The notes under the pieces: generated by a model | What the model was told of the DNA's origin: nothing | The model's database searches: none | Seen by the model: only the letters and a program-made list of their open reading frames with translations | Shown: piece by piece, positions 60,519 through 64,000 of the stretch | How the letters are laid out: each line of letters opens with the position of its first letter | Numbering within the stretch: the stretch's first letter is position 1 | NCBI GenBank assembly: GCA_034769895.1 | Contig: CM068367.1 | Location: forward strand, 119,635,927-119,699,926 | Source: Magicicada septendecula | Lineage: Eukaryota > Arthropoda > Insecta > Hemiptera > Cicadidae | Length of the DNA: 64,000 nucleotides | Reading direction: 5' to 3' | Program-made: the position numbers and the translations under genes

Positions 60519-62463
60519 CTGTAGATTTTTTTCTATGGCAAACGATAACAGCCGCAAATTCAAACAGAATCAAATAATTTTTTGCATGCAGTCCTGATTT
60601 GTAGAGTACTCGCGACCTATTGTTTTTGGTGAAGATCGGTTAAGGGAAAAGGGTAGTTTACCTGCAACGTTTTTTTTAAAATCAAAGGCAAACAATAACA
60701 GCCGCAATTTCAAACATAATCAAATAATATTTTCTATACAGCACTGAATTGTAGAGTTCTCAAGACCTATTGATTTTGGTAAAGATCGGTTAAGGGAAAG
60801 GGGTAGTTTACCAGCATCATTTTATGTTTTAACAAGGGTATTTTCTATGGCAAACGATAACAGCTGCAAATTCAAACATAATCAAATAATTTTTTGCATA
60901 CTGCCCTGAATTATAGAGTTCTCAAGACCTATTGTTTTTGGTGAAGATCGATTAAGGGGAAGGGGTAGTTTACCAGCAACGTTTTATGTTTGAAAAGGGT
61001 ATTTTCTATGGCAAACGATAAGAGCCGCAAATTCAAACAGAATCAAATAAGTTTTTGAATACAGCCCTGAATTATAGGGTACTCAAGACCTATTGTTTTT
61101 GGTGAAGATTGTTTAAGGGAAAGGGGTAATTTACCTCCCACATTTTTTGTTTTAACAAGGGTATTTTTTATGGCAAACGATAACAGCCGCAAAATCAAAC
61201 ATAATCAAATAATATTTTGCATACAGCCCTGAATTATAGAGTTCTCAAGACTTATTGTTTTTGGTGAAGATCGGTTAAGGGGAAGGGGTAGTTTACCAGC
61301 AACGTTTTATGTTTGAAAAGGGTATTTTCTATGGCAAACGATAAGAGCCGCAAATTCAAACAGAATCAAATAAGTTTTGAATACAGCCCTGAATTATAGG
61401 GTACTCAAGACCTATTGTTTTTGGTGAAGATTGGTTAAGGGAAAGGGGTAATGTACCTCCCACATTTTTTGTTTTAACAAGGGTATTTTTTATGGCAAAC
61501 GATAACAGCCGCAAATTCAAACAGAATCAAATAATTTTTTGCATACAGCCCTGATTTGTAGAGTACTCAAGACCTATTGTTTTTGGTGAAGATCGGTTAA
61601 GGGAAAGGGGTAGTTTACCAGCAACAGTTTTTTATCAAGGGTAATTACTTCCATATTCCTTAAGGAATGGAAGTATGGTGATGGCAAAAAAAATCGTGTT
61701 CGAGATTATTGCAGATTCTGATTCTACTACACTCAAAACATGAAAAAAAGTCGTTTTCCGAAAAGTGTCTGTGTGTGTGTCTGTCTGTCTGTCTGTCTGT
61801 GTGTCTGTCTGTCTGTCTGTAGATTTTTTTTTTTGGCAAACGATAACTGCCGCAAATTCAAACAGAATCAAATAATTTTTTGCATACAGGCCTGATTTGC
61901 AGAGTACTCGCGACCTATTGTTTTTGGTGAAGATCGGTTGAGGGAAAGGGGTAGTTTACCAGCAACGGTTTTTTTTAGCAAGGGTAATTTTGTTTGTTTG
62001 GCAAACGATAACAGCCGCAAATTCAAACAGAATCAAATAATGTTTCGCATACAGCCCTGAATTGTAGAGTTCTCAAGACCTATTGTTTTTGGTGAAGATC
62101 GGTTGAGGGAAAGGGGTAGTTTACCTGCAACGTTTTTTTAACAAGGGTATTTTCTATGGCAAACGATAACAGCCGCAAATTTAAACAGAATCAAATAATG
62201 TTTTGCATACAGCCCTGATTTGTAGAGTACTGAAGACCTATTGTCTTTGGTGAAGATCGGTTGAGGGGAAGGGGTATTTTACCTGCAACGTTTTTTTATC
62301 ATGCGTATTTTCTATGGCAAACGATAACAGCCGCAAATTCAAACAGAATCAAATAATTTTTTGCATACGTCCCTGAATTGTAGAGGTCTCAATGACTTTC
62401 GATTTTGGTGAAGATCGGTTAAGGGGAAGGGGTAGTTTACCTGCAACCTTTTACGTTTTAACA

Positions 62464-62706
62464 AGAGTAAAGTACTTGAAAATTTATTTAAACTTTTTGA
62501 AACAATGTTAATTGTTAAAAATAAAATAATTTTGTTGCCAGGCAATAAAATTATAATTTTTTCATTTTCATATAATATAATATTTTTCATTTAATACAGC
62601 AATAAAAAGGCAGGTAAGACACAGCCTGGCTGTTTGGCTGAAAATGATTTTAAATATAAATCTTAGAATATGGAAGTCATGTATGGTTCTCCATACCGAT
62701 ATTTTT
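62464..62706 (+). repeat. Short tail block, copy 2
   Basis: Near-copy of 58036-58278, followed directly by a type-1 head at 62707 with a T-run at the junction. Confidence 0.85.
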
Positions 62707-63529
62707 ACTTCCATATTCCTTAAGGAATGGAAGTATGGTGATGGCAAAAAAAATCGTGTTCGAGATTATTGCAGATTCTGATTCTACTACACTCAAAACA
62801 TGAAAAAAAGTCGTTTTCCGAAAAGTGTCTGTGTGTGTGTCTGTCTGTCTGTGTGTCTGTCTGTGTGTGTGTCTGTCTGTCTATCTGTAGTTTTTTTTAC
62901 TATGGCAAACGATAACAGCCGCAAATTCAAACAGAATCAAATAATGTTTCGCATACAGCCCTGAATTGCAGAGTTCTCAAGATCTGTTGATTTTGGTGAA
63001 GATCGGTTAAGGGAAAGGGGTAGTTTACCTGTGACGTTTTATGTTTTAACAAGGGTATTTCCTATGGCAAACGATAACAGCCGCAAATTCAAACAGAATC
63101 AAAATATTATTTGCATACAGCCCTAAATTGTAGAGTTCTCAAGACCTATTGTTTTTGGTGAAGATCGGTTGAGGGAAAGGGGTAGTTTACCAGCAACGTT
63201 TTTTTAACAAGGGTATTTTCTATGGCAAACGATAACAGCCGCAAATTCAAACAGAATCAAATAATGTTTTGCATACAGCCCTGATGTGTAGAGTACTCAA
63301 GACCTATTGTTTTTGGTGAAGACCGGTTAAGGGGAAGGGGTAGTTTACCTGCAACGTTTTTTTATCAAGCGTATTTTCTATGGCAAACGATAACAGCCAC
63401 AAATTCAAACAGAATCAAATAACTTTTTGCATACGTCCCTGAATTGTAGAGGTCTCAACGACTTTCGATTTTGGTGAAGATCGGTTAAGGGGAAGGGGTA
63501 GTTTACCTGCAACTTTTTACGTTTTAACA

Positions 63530-63745
63530 AGAGTAAATTACTTGAAAATTAATTTAAACTTTTTGAAACAATGGTAATTGTTAAAAATAAAATAATTTTG
63601 TTGCCAGGCAATAAAATTATAATTTTTTCATTTTAATGTAAATCATGTATAAAAGAAAATATATCGCGCCTGGCAGGCGATATTAAGATTTAAATATAAA
63701 TCTTAGAATATGGAAGTCATGTATGGTTCTCCATACCGATATTTT
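63530..63745 (+). repeat. Short tail block, copy 3, with a divergent middle
   Basis: Starts and ends like the other short tails, but the middle is replaced by sequence with ATATCGCGCCTGGCAGGCGA, which can fold as a GC-rich hairpin (about 63660-63682), and AAGATTT-AAATAT-AAATCTT, a 7-bp stem. Confidence 0.8.
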
Positions 63746-64000
63746 ACTTCCATATTCCTTAAGGAATGGAAGTATGGTGATGGCAAAAAAAATCGTGTTC
63801 GAGATTATTGCAGATTCTGATTCTACTACACTCAAAACATGAAAAAAAGTCGTTTTCCGAAAAGTGTCTGTGTGTGTGTGTGTCTGTCTGTGTGTCTGTG
63901 TGTCTGTCTGTCTGTGTGTCTGTCTGTAGATTTTTTTTCTATGGCAAACGATAACTGCCGCAAATTCAAACAGAATCAAATAATTTTTTGCATGCAGGCC

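Larger units (their letters stand above)
24901..64000. repeat. 39-kb satellite array, monomer about 157-165 bp, with higher-order repeats; continues past the window
   Basis: The monomer is recognised by GGCAAACGATAACAGCCGCA, TTTTGCATACAGCCCTGA, GAGTTCTCAAGACCTATTG, GGTGAAGATCGGTTAAGGGA and GGGGTAGTTTACCTGCAACG in that order. Successive starts at 25407, 25564, 25726 and 25884 give spacings of 157-162 bp. Monomers are all in the same orientation. Diverged monomer variants recur in the same order in each higher-order unit, for example one with GACGAACGCTAACTTCCGTA near 27233, 33535, 38735, 43918, 47965, 52216 and 58780. Tail blocks and palindrome-plus-microsatellite head blocks punctuate the array. 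No host gene lies within it. Confidence 0.97.
59908..64000 (+). repeat. Right-hand partial higher-order unit with three type-1 elements in tandem
   Basis: Starts with the seventh long tail, a type-2 head at 60367 and monomers. It then changes character: type-1 heads at 61647, 62707 and 63746, with short tails ending at about 62706 and 63745, so elements follow one another tail to head with about 1.0-kb spacing. The array runs off the window in a new element. Confidence 0.85.

Noticed and set aside
24901..64000. CRISPR-like or telomeric interpretation of the regular repeats
   Set aside because: Repeats are about 160 bp, contiguous and similar along their whole length, with no unique spacers. 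No telomere-type short repeat runs are present, although G-rich pieces such as AAGGGGAAGGGG occur in each monomer.

Overview
This is a nuclear window from a eukaryote, almost certainly an insect or another arthropod. It is AT-rich and intron-rich, and is packed with animal transposons of families typical of arthropods: a ZMYM1/DUF4371-type hAT, a mariner, a BEL/Pao retrotransposon, a Penelope-like element with a GIY-YIG domain, LINEs and a tRNA-Lys-primed LTR element. There are no operons, Shine-Dalgarno sites or bacterial genes. I cannot name the species.

Layout. 1-7250 is a degenerate minus-strand LTR-type element (tRNA-Lys primer-binding site at 6895-6912, frameshifted gag-like gene at 5668-6719, C-poor sense strand). 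It is split by a complete 4,136-bp hAT transposon (1409-5544, 8-bp target duplication ACATCAAT) that carries an intact 901-residue transposase. 7250-11020 is unassigned AT-rich DNA. 11021-12340 is a complete but dead mariner. 12575-12625 and 23817-24020 look like two plus-strand exons of one host coiled-coil gene. The 11-kb intron between them holds a complete, very young BEL/Pao element (13038-19909, 5-bp target duplication AATAC), a Penelope-like remnant with inverted terminal repeats (20252-21070), and nested LINE debris (21583-23270).

24901-64000 (39 kb, running off the window) is one tandem array. Its basic unit is about 157-165 bp, and the units are organised into higher-order repeats of 4.0-6.6 kb. 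Each higher-order repeat has a recognisable tail block with a terminal hairpin, then a head block (palindrome plus a TG or TCTG microsatellite), then ordered 160-bp monomers.

The most interesting point is that the array seems to be built from a mobile element. In one higher-order repeat a complete head-microsatellite-monomers-tail unit (about 55936-58275) is inserted into a T-run that is uninterrupted at the same place in the sister repeats. Heads are preceded by TT at the junctions examined. Head palindrome, microsatellite, 160-bp core repeats and a tail hairpin resemble non-autonomous Helentron/DINE-type elements. I therefore propose that this satellite is a Helentron-like element that amplified in tandem. 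No replicase or helicase gene is present here, so the assignment remains inference.
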